This document shows, piece by piece, positions 33,004 through 43,283 of a stretch of DNA of 64,000 bases (positions are counted from its first letter, which is position 1; every line of letters starts with the position of its first letter). This DNA is from Phymatolithon calcareum (Eukaryota; Rhodophyta; Florideophyceae; Hapalidiales), in assembly GCA_977006965.1 (NCBI GenBank), contig OZ345382.1:806001-870000 (forward strand), written 5' to 3'. The notes beneath the pieces are model-generated. The model was not told where the DNA came from. It ran no database searches and saw nothing but the letters and a program-made list of their open reading frames with translations. A program made the translations under genes and the position numbers.

Positions 33004-34692
33004 ATGGGGAAATTCACGATCAACTTGGAACCAAACATATTCAATGTTGTTAAATTCATCATCCTTCAGTGCATATGGGTGCCCATCCTTGACATCGCTA
33101 TCGAATACGCCGTGAAGCTAATCGTGGCCCGAAATCTGAGGCGTACTGGCTTTTCAACGCTGGAGCGACATCGGCCATTTCTACACCGCGTTTCCGGAGG
33201 ATTCTTCTTGCCACAGTGTGGTCTTCGCGAAGCGCAACAACCCGAAGAGGACACAGCGGACCGTCGAAAAAGTCAATTTGTATGCTTTTTCAGAGTCTTG
33301 CTTTCTCTGGCCTTTCCAGCTATCTACCTTACTCTGAACGGCGCTTTAGAGTTTGGATCAGACAGCACCGCCGACATCAGCTCCTTGCAGAGGTGGGCAT
33401 TTGTTTTTGACAACACACGAGTGCAATGGGCTTCTGCTGGTCATGTGCCATATTCTATCGGGCCTGATTTTATTTTATGGGATCAACCCTTTTGGCGCTT
33501 TAGGAAGGCTATGCGCGAATGCATGGAGCGAAATGGAGACACTCTTACTTTACGCATGCCGTTCGTACATCAAAATGGATCAGAGCACTATTTAAATCCG
33601 TCGAAAACCTTTTCAGTCATCCACTGTACCAAGGCCTCACACCTCCCAAGAGCAAAATTCTCTGACTTTTGTATTATCGGAGAGACTCCGCAAGGGACAC
33701 ACTGTGAGCCATCGCCTACGTGGGCATTCCGGCATCCGCAGATATTGGTTGGTACCCTTCGCGTGCACATGCCGTCCTGGCTGCGCGAACTGGGAGATGT
33801 ACATGGTTTTGTCAGAATTCGAAACGGGACTTCAGTGTGCCCTGATCTTCGAGATGGAACATGGGTAGGCATATCCAGGTACCCGCTACTTGAGGATATA
33901 AAGAACAGTGCAGGCCTGGAGGGAAGGTCAGAGTTCCTGATTGTATTAGGACGCGGACAAAATATATCTTACGGTGCAGGAACCTATTGGAACATGACGC
34001 GACAAGGCAAGGAGGTGACATTCGTCGATTTGAAGGTCAAACTATACAGATGGTTACAAGCAAAAATGGAGTCAAATGTTCAACCTCAACACATAACACC
34101 GAATTATCTCTATCGGCGTCTCAGAGACGAGCTACTTACTCCCAGTTGGTCCCTCTTTCTGATGTATGGGTACGAAGAGTTCGCAATTACGGCTTTTGCA
34201 AGCTTGGGCTTCTACGGTAACGCATCCAGGAAACTAGTCACGATTGACAAGCCAACCGGAAGAATAGTTTCAACATTGGAGCACTGGGCGTTTGCTCTTC
34301 TTGTCATATCATCACTACTCGCTATTTCTTTCGCATTGGTCGCTCATTTGTGTCTGCGTAGGAGTGCTCTTAATGCCCCAACGTCGATTGGCGACATTAT
34401 AAAACTATGGATGGCTGAAAGGACGAGGTCAGAAGCTGAGGAGTTTGTTGCGCAAGGGGACGTTGGAATTGGTGTTCAATACACGCATAATCAGAAAGTG
34501 ATGCTTTTTCCTCGCTTCCGAACAAATGATGCTCATCACCTTCCGCAAGATGCACCAGTTGCTCAAGACCAGCCTGAGGATGAGAAGGAAGCGCATGGGC
34601 CAGTCGTGAGCTCAAAATTGACGCGGAGAAGAACGTCAAGCCCACGAACACCTCCAGTGTTAGCTGATGACTTCGACAGGCGTCATCGATAG
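33004..34692 (+). CDS. orphan multi-pass membrane protein, 562 residues
   Basis: A single-exon ATG-started frame. Hydrophobic segments lie near residues 14-38 and 94-116 and near 428-452 (WAFALLVISSLLAISFALVA). The region between 120 and 420 is hydrophilic with a few N-glycosylation sites such as NGS, NGT and NMT, as expected for a lumenal or extracellular domain. The C-terminal 110 residues are charged and end in an Arg/Ser/Pro-rich tail. Length and topology are reminiscent of the channel-like protein at 971-2677, but I see no shared motif. The function is unknown. Confidence 0.6.
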   Translation: MGKFTINLEPNIFNVVKFIILQCIWVPILDIAIEYAVKLIVARNLRRTGFSTLERHRPFLHRVSGGFFLPQCGLREAQQPEEDTADRRKSQFVCFFRVLLSLAFPAIYLTLNGALEFGSDSTADISSLQRWAFVFDNTRVQWASAGHVPYSIGPDFILWDQPFWRFRKAMRECMERNGDTLTLRMPFVHQNGSEHYLNPSKTFSVIHCTKASHLPRAKFSDFCIIGETPQGTHCEPSPTWAFRHPQILVGTLRVHMPSWLRELGDVHGFVRIRNGTSVCPDLRDGTWVGISRYPLLEDIKNSAGLEGRSEFLIVLGRGQNISYGAGTYWNMTRQGKEVTFVDLKVKLYRWLQAKMESNVQPQHITPNYLYRRLRDELLTPSWSLFLMYGYEEFAITAFASLGFYGNASRKLVTIDKPTGRIVSTLEHWAFALLVISSLLAISFALVAHLCLRRSALNAPTSIGDIIKLWMAERTRSEAEEFVAQGDVGIGVQYTHNQKVMLFPRFRTNDAHHLPQDAPVAQDQPEDEKEAHGPVVSSKLTRRRTSSPRTPPVLADDFDRRHR

Positions 34693-34713
34693 GGAAAACA
34701 TCGAAAGGATGAA

Positions 34714-34748
34714 GGACAGGGTAAGCAATATTATTGCTTTTCCTGTCC
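34714..34748. repeat. 35-bp hairpin just after the stop codon
   Basis: ggacagg and aagcaata pair with ttgctt and cctgtcc around a tiny loop, with two mismatches. It starts 22 bp after the membrane-protein stop codon. It could affect mRNA 3'-end formation or be one more small foldback. Confidence 0.6.
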
Positions 34749-36411
34749 TATTTCCTGTTGATTGCTGTAATAACGAATGATGTGTCTAAGGTTGGAAGCC
34801 GGAGATTCGCCATCAAGAGCACGGGGACCTTTGAATGCTTTAGTATGTGCGGACCAACACAATATTTACCGCAAGATGGACTCAGCCAGTGTCCACCTTT
34901 CTCGGAAACAAAAAGCAAATGAGATATCAGCTGTGAAGGGGACACTGCTGAAGAAGCATCTCTGTTTGTGCAAGGTGCAGAACGCGATGATGAAGTCTTC
35001 TACAATAAATACATCCTTTGCTTTCTCTCTCTCGGTCATCTATTCTGCCGCACAAAACTATCATTTCAAGCTTAAAACATGTCCTTTTCGTTGACAAGCT
35101 CCTGAGCTCTACAGGCCCTGATAATTCTGTGCTTGTTCATATTTTCATTCTGCACAAAGCAGTTCGTATTGAGTAGGCGTGGGACTTCGTGACATCCGTA
35201 CTGACTTGTGGCTGTACGTTCGGACTCATATCTCGATAGGCCTAAAGAACTTTTCGGCTTCGTTCAAAAAACCCATGCTCTCTACTAAAATCCACAGTCA
35301 TTTGTAGCGTCGGCGGTCATGTAGCACTGTGAAGGAGAGTAGGTCGGTGACGTTCCGAGAGGCAAAAAAACTTCAGGGTATTTTATTTTCGCCTTTACAC
35401 ACATTCTCCTGAAGACTCTAAAACCATCTGAGCATGTTAAACAGACGCCAAGCCCTATTTGCATGTAGAGAGGAATCGAATTGCGTTCCGTGTCTGAGGT
35501 GGACGACAGTGCGATCTATTGAAATCGCACTTTGATCGTTCTTTTTTGTGCAGGATCTTCTTCTGTGCATTGGAGCGCCACTTCCCGAGCTGCTGTAGTC
35601 TACTGAGACATTCTCTAGTTGGCTGTTGGTTCCATAATAATAATATTTTCGGAACAGCAACAATATATATAGACCTGTCAAACTCGGAGACAAAATTCGC
35701 TTCAGAACTCCAGGTTCAGGCAGTACCGTGTTGTTCTGCAAATTGAAACAGTGCTCTATGACGCCTACAGATGGCAGTGACTTTAAGCTGAGTCGCAATG
35801 ACGAGCATGTGAATATCACTATGAACGACTAGAGTTGCAAAAGAACATTTCCAACAGAACAGCAGCTCGCCAGGAATCGAGCAATAGGCACAGGTAGTGG
35901 CTGTCCCGCGTTGTGCTAGTATTTGAGCTTGCACCAATTTGCAACTCTGGGTTGGAAAAGATGTCCGAACTATAGTACACGCCGTTGTTGCAGATACCAG
36001 TCTTGTAGACAAATTGCCACGACTGAGTCTTCAAGTAGTCATCCAGTCTCGGGTTTTCGCTTCCTTCCAGATCGTTCCCTTGACTATTAGGGCTTACTCT
36101 AAAACAAGGGATTGTTTATTTTCTGATTGGAAGGAGCCACACGATGTCAGAGAGTGGTCGTGGACTACCGTACAATGACCGCACTCTCAACCATTTGCCA
36201 GAATTTACATTGCAGCAGAGCTGACCGGAAAACCAATAAATTCAGCTTATAGTCGTCTCAACGTCAACAATATTCCCCGGAGCGGTGCAAACTCTGCAGT
36301 TAGGTTTTTTATGACCATGCCCTCCCGACTCCAACTTCATGTCAAACAAAATGACCACCCTCACAAGACGAAGGTCCTTGATAACAAACACACCACCTGT
36401 TGTGTCGGAGA
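34749..36411. other. gene-free stretch
   Basis: Short ORFs only. A small stem (gtgcgat and complement) occurs near 35510. I see no mobile-element termini or RNA gene. Confidence 0.35.
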
Positions 36412-36419
36412 CCCTGAAT

Positions 36420-38425
36420 CATAGATAGGGAAAATAAAATTGTATTCTGGGATATTCTTTTTTCAGTATTCTCGATTTATTTTTCCTGGCTTTCTGACGG
36501 GATTATTGATTCGTCCAAGCTGCAAACTTGAGTTTTTTTATGCCAGTATTCTGAATTATTTTTCAGTATTCTGTACCATTCTGGTACCAACTTTGGCAGG
36601 ACTCTTGACTCAATCGGACAGTGATGCATCTACATTCGGCACCAACGGCTTTGACTCAACATGCTCTTTCTTTCTACTTAACAAGGCCGGAAACTGAGAC
36701 GCTACTCTGAACTGGTCATGCAAAAATGCCTCCAAAGCTGACTGGCAAGGATACAGGAAACAAATTTTTCACGCTGACAGACCCAAACATACACACCTGG
36801 ACCTGTAGATGTGGGTCTGTGCGTCAAGTCAAATGCTCTGGCTACACGAACTTCGTGAGTCATGTACAAAGCAAGCACTATCATGACTATGAATTGCTGT
36901 TGACCAATGGCGGAATGCCTGAGCACTCTATCTCTGAACACAAAGGCAGTGTTGAGTCATCCAGCTTATTTTTCCAAAAAAACTGTGCAAATCCATGGTG
37001 TACTGGACTTTGTCATTACTGGTTTGTTTCCATTTTCTGTAATCGACAACCATGCTATCATGCGTCACTTACACTATGAATCTATCTCTCCGAAGAGCTT
37101 AACCAAGTACATGGGAATGCTCACTCTTCATGTTGAAAAACTAATAACGCTCATACTTCCTGAGAAGTTGGCCATTGTCTTTGATGGCTGGTCAACAGGT
37201 ATAGATCACTATATTGCACTCTTTGCTGTTTTACCGGCGAGCACCGATAAGAGATTCAAGAGCACGCTTCTTGCGTTTTATCCGTTCGAAAACGATGAGA
37301 CTCAAAATGCAGATAATCACATTGAGTTTATAGAGTTCGTACTTGGAGTTTTCGGCAAGGAGATGTCAAATATCGTCGCACTGATCGGCGATAATTTTAA
37401 CACTAAATCTATCTATTGTAAAGAAAACGGATTGTAACTTCATCGGTTGTGCAAGTCATCGCTTCAATCTGGCTGTAAAGGACTTTATGCAGCCCCATAA
37501 AACGCTCATCGACAAAGTCAGTTTTATAATGAAAAAGCTGAGGTCATCTTTCTCTGCTGCCAAGATGAGAAAATTGACTCATTTGCGTGCTTTGGGTTGC
37601 AATGAGACTAGATGGTCTTCCACATATGTGATGCTGAAAAGGTATACTAAACTGCACCCACACTTTGCTGACGTGGGAATAACGGGGTTCCATAACCTTC
37701 TATTGAATCCTGTGGAGCACAAGAAATTTGAAGGGCTGTGCGCTGAATTAGCGAATTTTGATTCAGTAACAAAAGCCCTGCAGACTGAAACCATAAGTTT
37801 GTACCAAGTCCGAGATTTATTTGATGAAACTATCGATCGGTGCCCGGAGACCCACGATCAATTGGCATCAAGTGCTGATATCATAGAGCACCCTATGTTT
37901 GAGTTGGAAATAGTCAAAATACAAGCCCACAAGGTATTCTCGATGAGCGAAGACGAAAAGCTAGCCGTTCGAGATTTAAAACGTCCACAAGCAGCTGCTG
38001 AATCGACCAAGGAACCAGAGCCTGAGTTATTTACGGCCCGTGCATTGAAGCGACTTCGAACAGGGGGTAACAGCGATTCAACCTATATTGATAGTCGTTT
38101 CATTCTGCCCACCTCAAATATATGTGAACGACTCTTTTCCAAAGCTGGACATGCGCTGTCAGATTGTCGAAAGCGTCTGCTGCCCTCTAATTTCGAACAA
38201 CAAATGTTCTTGATTCTGAATTACGAGTTATGGGGAATTCAGGACATTAACAGGCTGATGTAAAAGTAGATTGACGTGTCGTATTTTTTTTCGAATATTT
38301 CAAATTTACTCTCCCTTCTAGCATCACGTGAATAATCTATTCCAAGTTTTCCCAATCTCGAATTATTTTATTCGGACGTCATTTCTCAGGCGGTGAATAT
38401 TAAATCCAGTATTTCCCTATCTATG
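36420..38425 (+). mobile_element. hAT transposon (about 2.0 kb), degenerate
   Basis: The ends CATAGATAGGGAAA and TTTCCCTATCTATG are a 14-bp exact inverted repeat. The flanks ccctgaat (36412-36419) and gcctgaac (38426-38433) match at 6 of 8, an eroded 8-bp duplication. It contains the broken transposase gene at 36726-38263. Confidence 0.85.
36726..38263 (+). pseudogene. hAT transposase, frameshifted
   Basis: Three overlapping pieces (36726-37079, 36907-37437, 37487-38263) in different frames make up one transposase. The N-terminus has a BED-type zinc finger (C-x-C ... H-x4-H around HVQSKHYHD). The middle contains IVFDGWSTG and ALIGDN, the first catalytic aspartates. The C-terminus has the dimerisation signature LPTSNICERLFSKAG. 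Frame breaks near 36960 and 37435 inactivate it. The protein would have cut and pasted DNA via a DDE catalytic core. Its TIRs differ from those of the CAGGG and TAGGG MITEs here, so it need not be their source. Confidence 0.9.
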
Positions 38426-38433
38426 GCCTGAAC

Positions 38434-38784
38434 GAAGTTTACCCCAAGGACGACATCGCGCCTATGGTGCAGCAAGAAGAGGGTGGTTCTTATAGTGACA
38501 AACCTCTCCATTGCTACCACTTATGAGTCGCTCAATGCCCACTTCTCCGTCATCTATGCTGGCTGGACGTGTTTCGTCCCCCATGCGGGTCAGCATTGTG
38601 CAGAATTGTCTATTCCCATAGTCGGCTTATGCTTACGTTGAATACCTCAATCGACCCGAGCAAGACGCGTCTTGTCGCTTTAAAATCAGGATCGATCTTA
38701 GATGGAAGTGTAATCGCAGTAACACAGGTCACGATAGAAGCAAATTGATCCAGCATCTCCAGCAGTCACATTACTGAGAAGTAT
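38434..38784. other. gene-free stretch
   Basis: Nothing recognised between the hAT element and the start of copy 2 of the composite repeat. Confidence 0.35.
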
Positions 38785-39857
38785 TGATGTTGTATATACA
38801 GTAGAAAAAAGGAGAGATTAAATGAGTGCACAGTGCGTAACTTTATTAATGAATCAACGTTGTAATCGCGGTGTGCATTTCCTCATCCCCGGCATCTGTC
38901 CATTGCGTTAGCAACGAACGGGCGACGTATCTGCATGCTGCCGCCTACCCACTGTGCAGGGAGCATTCCTATATATGCCTAAGTACGTAATGCGCCATTC
39001 ACATTTTTACCCCGCGCCGAAAGACGCCAACCCGTGACAGCGGAGGTCTATCACGCGCTGCGCCCTTCAAGCCGCAAACGCACACAAATCGTACAGAGGG
39101 AAGGACCCGAATGCCACAATCGCCAGTCAGAGCTAGAATTGCGAAGAAAATACCAATTTATTACTAATTTCATTTTTATTGGACCCATAGAGGCAATTCA
39201 AATTGCAATTACATCAGCAAACCCAATTATGATCGCAATTACCTCAAGCTATGCTAAGCAACTCTGTGGACTTGAAAGTGCTTTCGAGTCGGTAATGCAA
39301 ACTCGTTCAATAGAAATTGCTATTAAAACACCTGCAATTAAAATTGCAAATGGTGAATAGGATCCTATTACTACCGAATTGTAATTAAGTGAAATTGCAA
39401 ATTAATTCGTTCTCTGCCTGTCGCCAGTCCCACGTCCGGCAAAAACGGAACAGCGCCCGTGAGCGCACAAAGCGCGAAAAACCTCCTTCATATCCAAGTG
39501 TGCCTTCTGCACCGAAAGCGCGTAAGCAAATGCGCCTAGAAGCACAAGACCGTTCTCGGCGACAACGGCCGGCCGCGTCTTCCGCACCACATCGAATCCA
39601 GCTTTTCCACAATCTACTTTTGCATGCGAATACAAATCCAGTATCCAAAGCGATATCACAACCATCGTGTAGGCCATGCTCGAATTCTTTGAGGATATCG
39701 CGCCACAGAGGAACATCAGAAATAAAGCTGGAGATAACGCGTGCGAATACGGCGCGTGCATGTCGACGAAGCCGTACAAGGCGTCGGGCGGTTAGGGAAG
39801 CTGCGTCATGCGCTCGATGCCTAGAAAGTAAAGGGGGAAGAAAATCATGTCCTGCAT

Positions 39858-39919
39858 TGTCTTCTCTCGCGCAGTCGGTGTAAGTCGGTGTTTTAACACC
39901 GATTTCGCGAGAGAAGACA
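39858..39919. repeat. 62-bp foldback (copy 2 of 22102-22163)
   Basis: It has the same arms as in copy 1 with a better match (tctctcgcgcag). The left inverted repeat of the composite element overlaps it at 39890-39921. Confidence 0.85.
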
Positions 39920-40494
39920 CCTTTCCTCCGAGGAGCCTTCTGAAGCTATAAACTCCATTTATTGCGGAAAAATATTAAATTTATATCACGCGAATCCTTA
40001 TCTACTGGGTATTGACCTGGGCGAGTCTTGCGTTCAGGAAATATTGTTTAGCATGTTTTTGAAAAAACATGATATACAGAGCCTTCTTTTTAAAGGAGGC
40101 CTTGTTTAGCAAAGAGCCTTAAAGTCTGCCAAATTCGGTAAAGTTGAGTATGGTCGGCATTTTTCGCCGAGGTAAAAGCAATCAAAAAATAGGATAGAAG
40201 AAAACAGTCGGAGCTTGGTAGAGGGGGATAAGCTGAGAGGGAACATTGCTTTTGGAAGGAATAATGAGTACAGATACGGAGAGTGGTGCCCGCGACAGAA
40301 AAACATTTCTGTCTCTCTTTATACAGGGGGGGTCGCTATATAGTGCCGGGTTATATAGTGCCACCCATTTTGGCTGGCACGATTATCATATCAAAGACGC
40401 AGGCTCTGGATGCTTACAGGGCATTCCTGGCCGCCATTTTTCTCTTCGTCTCCTCAGCTCACCATCTTCACGCCGCCGACAGTGATGGGGCACC

Positions 40495-41011
40495 CAGGGC
40501 AGAAGAGAACGCAGCTGACGCTTCAACAAAAGCTTGAAGCACTTCGTATGCTGTCAGCGACGTCATCGAGATGTTGCGTAAACTGAAAGTCAGTTTACCG
40601 AGTGACGACATCCTGAGATCTGAAATCGATGATGACGTCAGACACGAGGATGTGGAGCATTGGTTTGAGGTTGAAGATGATACAGACGTTCAAGAGGCGT
40701 TCGTTTCCGATGTTTCGGATATATTGGAGGAGGTTGTAGCCCAAAGCCCAATAGAACCTGATAATGGAAGCGAAGACGAAGAAGTTTCTGCGGTTATCGC
40801 ATCTCCCCCAGCTCTCACTGAGCTGCACACCATGTTTCGCTCTCTCCAAGAGTCCGCGTTTTTGTGTAACCTTCCTGACGCTAGTAGTCATCTTCAGCGA
40901 GCATTTCGGGTATTCATAGAGGCTATCCGTAAGCAGAACAATGAGAAGCTGAGACAGCTACTTGTCTCAGAGATGTTCAACAAGCGTTCTGAACATAAAA
41001 CATGCCAGTAA
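40495..41011 (+). pseudogene. pogo transposase remnant (N- and C-terminal pieces)
   Basis: From 40495 the frame reads MGHPGQKRTQLTLQQKLEAL, which resembles the CENP-B-type helix-turn-helix start of pogo transposases. A frameshift then leads to the 146-codon ORF at 40571-41011. That ORF is acidic (EPDNGSEDEE) with a helical end (FRSLQ ... EAIRKQNNEKL), like the C-terminal tail of the same proteins. The DDE catalytic core is deleted, so the element depends on another transposase. Confidence 0.65.
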
Positions 41012-41073
41012 AATCGATCTCCACGTTCTCCGTACAACTTCGTTGGGGTTCACGGCAAACACGCTTACAGTAG

Positions 41074-41224
41074 TTTTTTTTTTTCCTTTCAAGTTTATTT
41101 AAAAGCCCCACAGACTTCCGAAGATATGGGCAAGGCTTCCTCTGATGCTACCTACCTTTGTGTAGCTCACAAAACGTCCACCAGAATGGCGGACGGGAAA
41201 ACTCAGGACTCAAAGTAGTCCTAT
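41074..41224 (-). mobile_element. 151-bp LINE-C 3' tail nested in the pogo element
   Basis: It is flanked by the 13-bp duplication acgcttacagtag (41061-41073 and 41225-41237). Read on the minus strand it matches the last 150 bp of LINE-C, including a poly-A tail. Confidence 0.92.
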
Positions 41225-41631
41225 ACGCTTACAGTAGTGCAAAACGGTCCCTCAAATTTCATGTAGTGCGGAACCTAAATAGTGCGCATTTTTTAGTCTG
41301 GTTCTATGTGGCACTATATAGCGACCCCCCCTGTAGTTACTCTGAATAGGCGAGGCGCGGTGAAGTCAATTTACAAGAGCGGGTGCTCGAAAAGTTCCTC
41401 TCAATCCTCGGCAGGATGCTGCGTACCACCACGGAGCTGGAGCATCTGACCTCAGATGCAGAGCAGTGTCCTGCTTCTGACGGTTTAGGCACTCAGATAT
41501 TGGGAAAGAGACTGGAGTCATAAATGTCTAGAAAGAAAATATCAGAACGGGTGAGACAAGAAGACTGAAACGAAAAAACGCTCATTCAACAGCCGGGTCA
41601 AAACGATGTAGAGTCTGAGGAGGAACGCGGA

Positions 41632-41970
41632 GTGCTCAAGGAGCATGAATGCCCACATTGCGCTAAGATTTTTTCTTCAGAAGGTCGCCAGAAGCAGCAC
41701 TCTGAATCACGTGAGGATTCTTCTAAGAAAAAAGCTGAACTGGTGTCAAGGGTAATCTGTAAAGCATTAGAAATGCTTCACACTCATGTCATCCACATAT
41801 CAGTAGCAGGAAGCGACTCAACTGTGAAAGATATTGATGTATCTCAGGTTGATCTGTCTCCTCTTGCTCATGACTGGGCGAGAAGAAGTGAGTCTAAGTC
41901 CCCAATCGGCACAAAGTACATTCAAAAGTATCGGGAGGAGATTCAGTCCATGTTTAATGATGGAAGCTAA
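41632..41970 (+). pseudogene. composite-repeat ORF with C2H2-type motif (copy 2)
   Basis: This is the second copy of the ORF at 23382-23783. The zinc-finger-like CPHCAKIF...H motif is intact. The C-terminus is cut off by the hAT MITE at 41974, and the remaining codons continue after 42384. The two copies are highly similar. Confidence 0.55.
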
Positions 41971-41973
41971 GAC

Positions 41974-42383
41974 CAGGGGTCCTATCCAGTATACTGGACT
42001 TGCAGTATACTGCAATCTACTTGTACTGGAGTGGGACTGCAAAAAACCCGCCTACTTGCAATACGAATTGCAAAATGTTTGACTGTGTTGAGCGGACACA
42101 ATGTAGTGCATGTCATGCACTCTCTAATTTATACTGTACCATCTCGGTACGTATTATGCCGAATCCATCATAGTCACAAACGTAGAGCACCAATTCAAGT
42201 GTTTACAGTACTGACGTGGCGTTCAGTCCACGTGTGGATACAGCGCTGCGTGACGTGGCCCATGTCATAAATGCAGGCTATCAACTTGCAATACAACTTG
42301 CAGACAATCGCCGGGACTGCTACTTGCAAATCGAATTGCACTGTATCTAGCAATCAATAAAAATCTACTTGCTAGTAGCCCTG
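41974..42383. mobile_element. hAT-type MITE (410 bp) with empty site
   Basis: The element starts CAGGGGTCC and ends AGTAGCCCTG, flanked by the 8-bp duplication gctaagac at 41966-41973 and 42384-42391. Copy 1 is uninterrupted at 23750-23760. Its subterminal parts carry ACTTGCAA and GAATTGCAA motifs, as in the element at 89-531. Confidence 0.88.
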
Positions 42384-43283
42384 GCTAAGACAGTGCAAGA
42401 AAGATCAGCGCCGCCGGAATGCGATAACAATTGCTTCACAACATAGTGGAAGATTCGACATACCAGCTCAGACGGATTTGACTCGAACTATTGTAGCACT
42501 AGGCTCAAAAGAACTCGACGCCACACGAGTGAGAAAATTCCAAGAGAGGAGAGAGAAGAAAAGAGCGGGAGAGACTAGAGAGAAAGAGGAGGAAAGAAAG
42601 ACAAGCCAACAAAAAACCACACTAGATACCAGACACCACACAGAGTAAGCGTGCAGAATACCCCCGAAGCACAGCCCATAGCCTTGCGGGAACACAAGCG
42701 GTCGTAGTGATCAACCATGAGCGCGAGGCTACGCTGTGTAATGCCAGGAAAGCTCCTTGAGGTGCAAATGAGAGTAGACCTCGGCTTGTACCGGAAAGAA
42801 ACCGCGCCGCCCACGGAGCACACTCCATAACGTTACGGGAACACAGGTACACAAGGAGATCAGGCTACGCTGTGTGTGGTTGGGCCAGTCTCGACACTAG
42901 CAGAGCACGCGTCGCAGTGACGCGCGATGAAGAACAGCGAAACAAAAAGAACGGAAAAAGAATGTAGGAATAGGCGAGGACGGTGGAACCAGGTAGCAGA
43001 GATAAGCGTCACTTGCCAAAAGAAGAGTCGGTGTTCGGCTGGAGGACACTCGACAGCCTTGTGGGAACTCCAGCGGTCGTGCAGTTCGGACACGAGAGCG
43101 AGCCTTCGCCTTGGTGAGCATTGATAAGTTTGGCGATAATATCTCCGATGTCGCAGTCATCTTGGTGCGGACGGAGGGCGGCGGCGTCCTTGAAACGGGG
43201 ATATATTTTGATTTATTTTAAAAGCTCCCAAAGCCTCAAATTGAGTAACAGGCAGCTTCTCCTTGTTTTCGATACTCATCTCT

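Larger units (their letters stand above)
40324..41333 (+). mobile_element. non-autonomous pogo/Tc1-mariner element (1.0 kb)
   Basis: Perfect 24-bp inverted repeats begin CAGGGGGGGTCGCTATATAG and the element is bounded by the dinucleotide TA at 40322-40323 and 41334-41335. Copy 1 shows the empty TATA site near 23104. CAG...CTG ends with TA duplications are typical of pogo/Tigger elements. The interior keeps only the two ends of a transposase gene and a nested LINE tail. Confidence 0.93.

Noticed and set aside
36040-36140. Inverted repeat ttccag...ctggaa as element ends
   Set aside because: Pairing is interrupted and there is no flanking duplication or paralogue.
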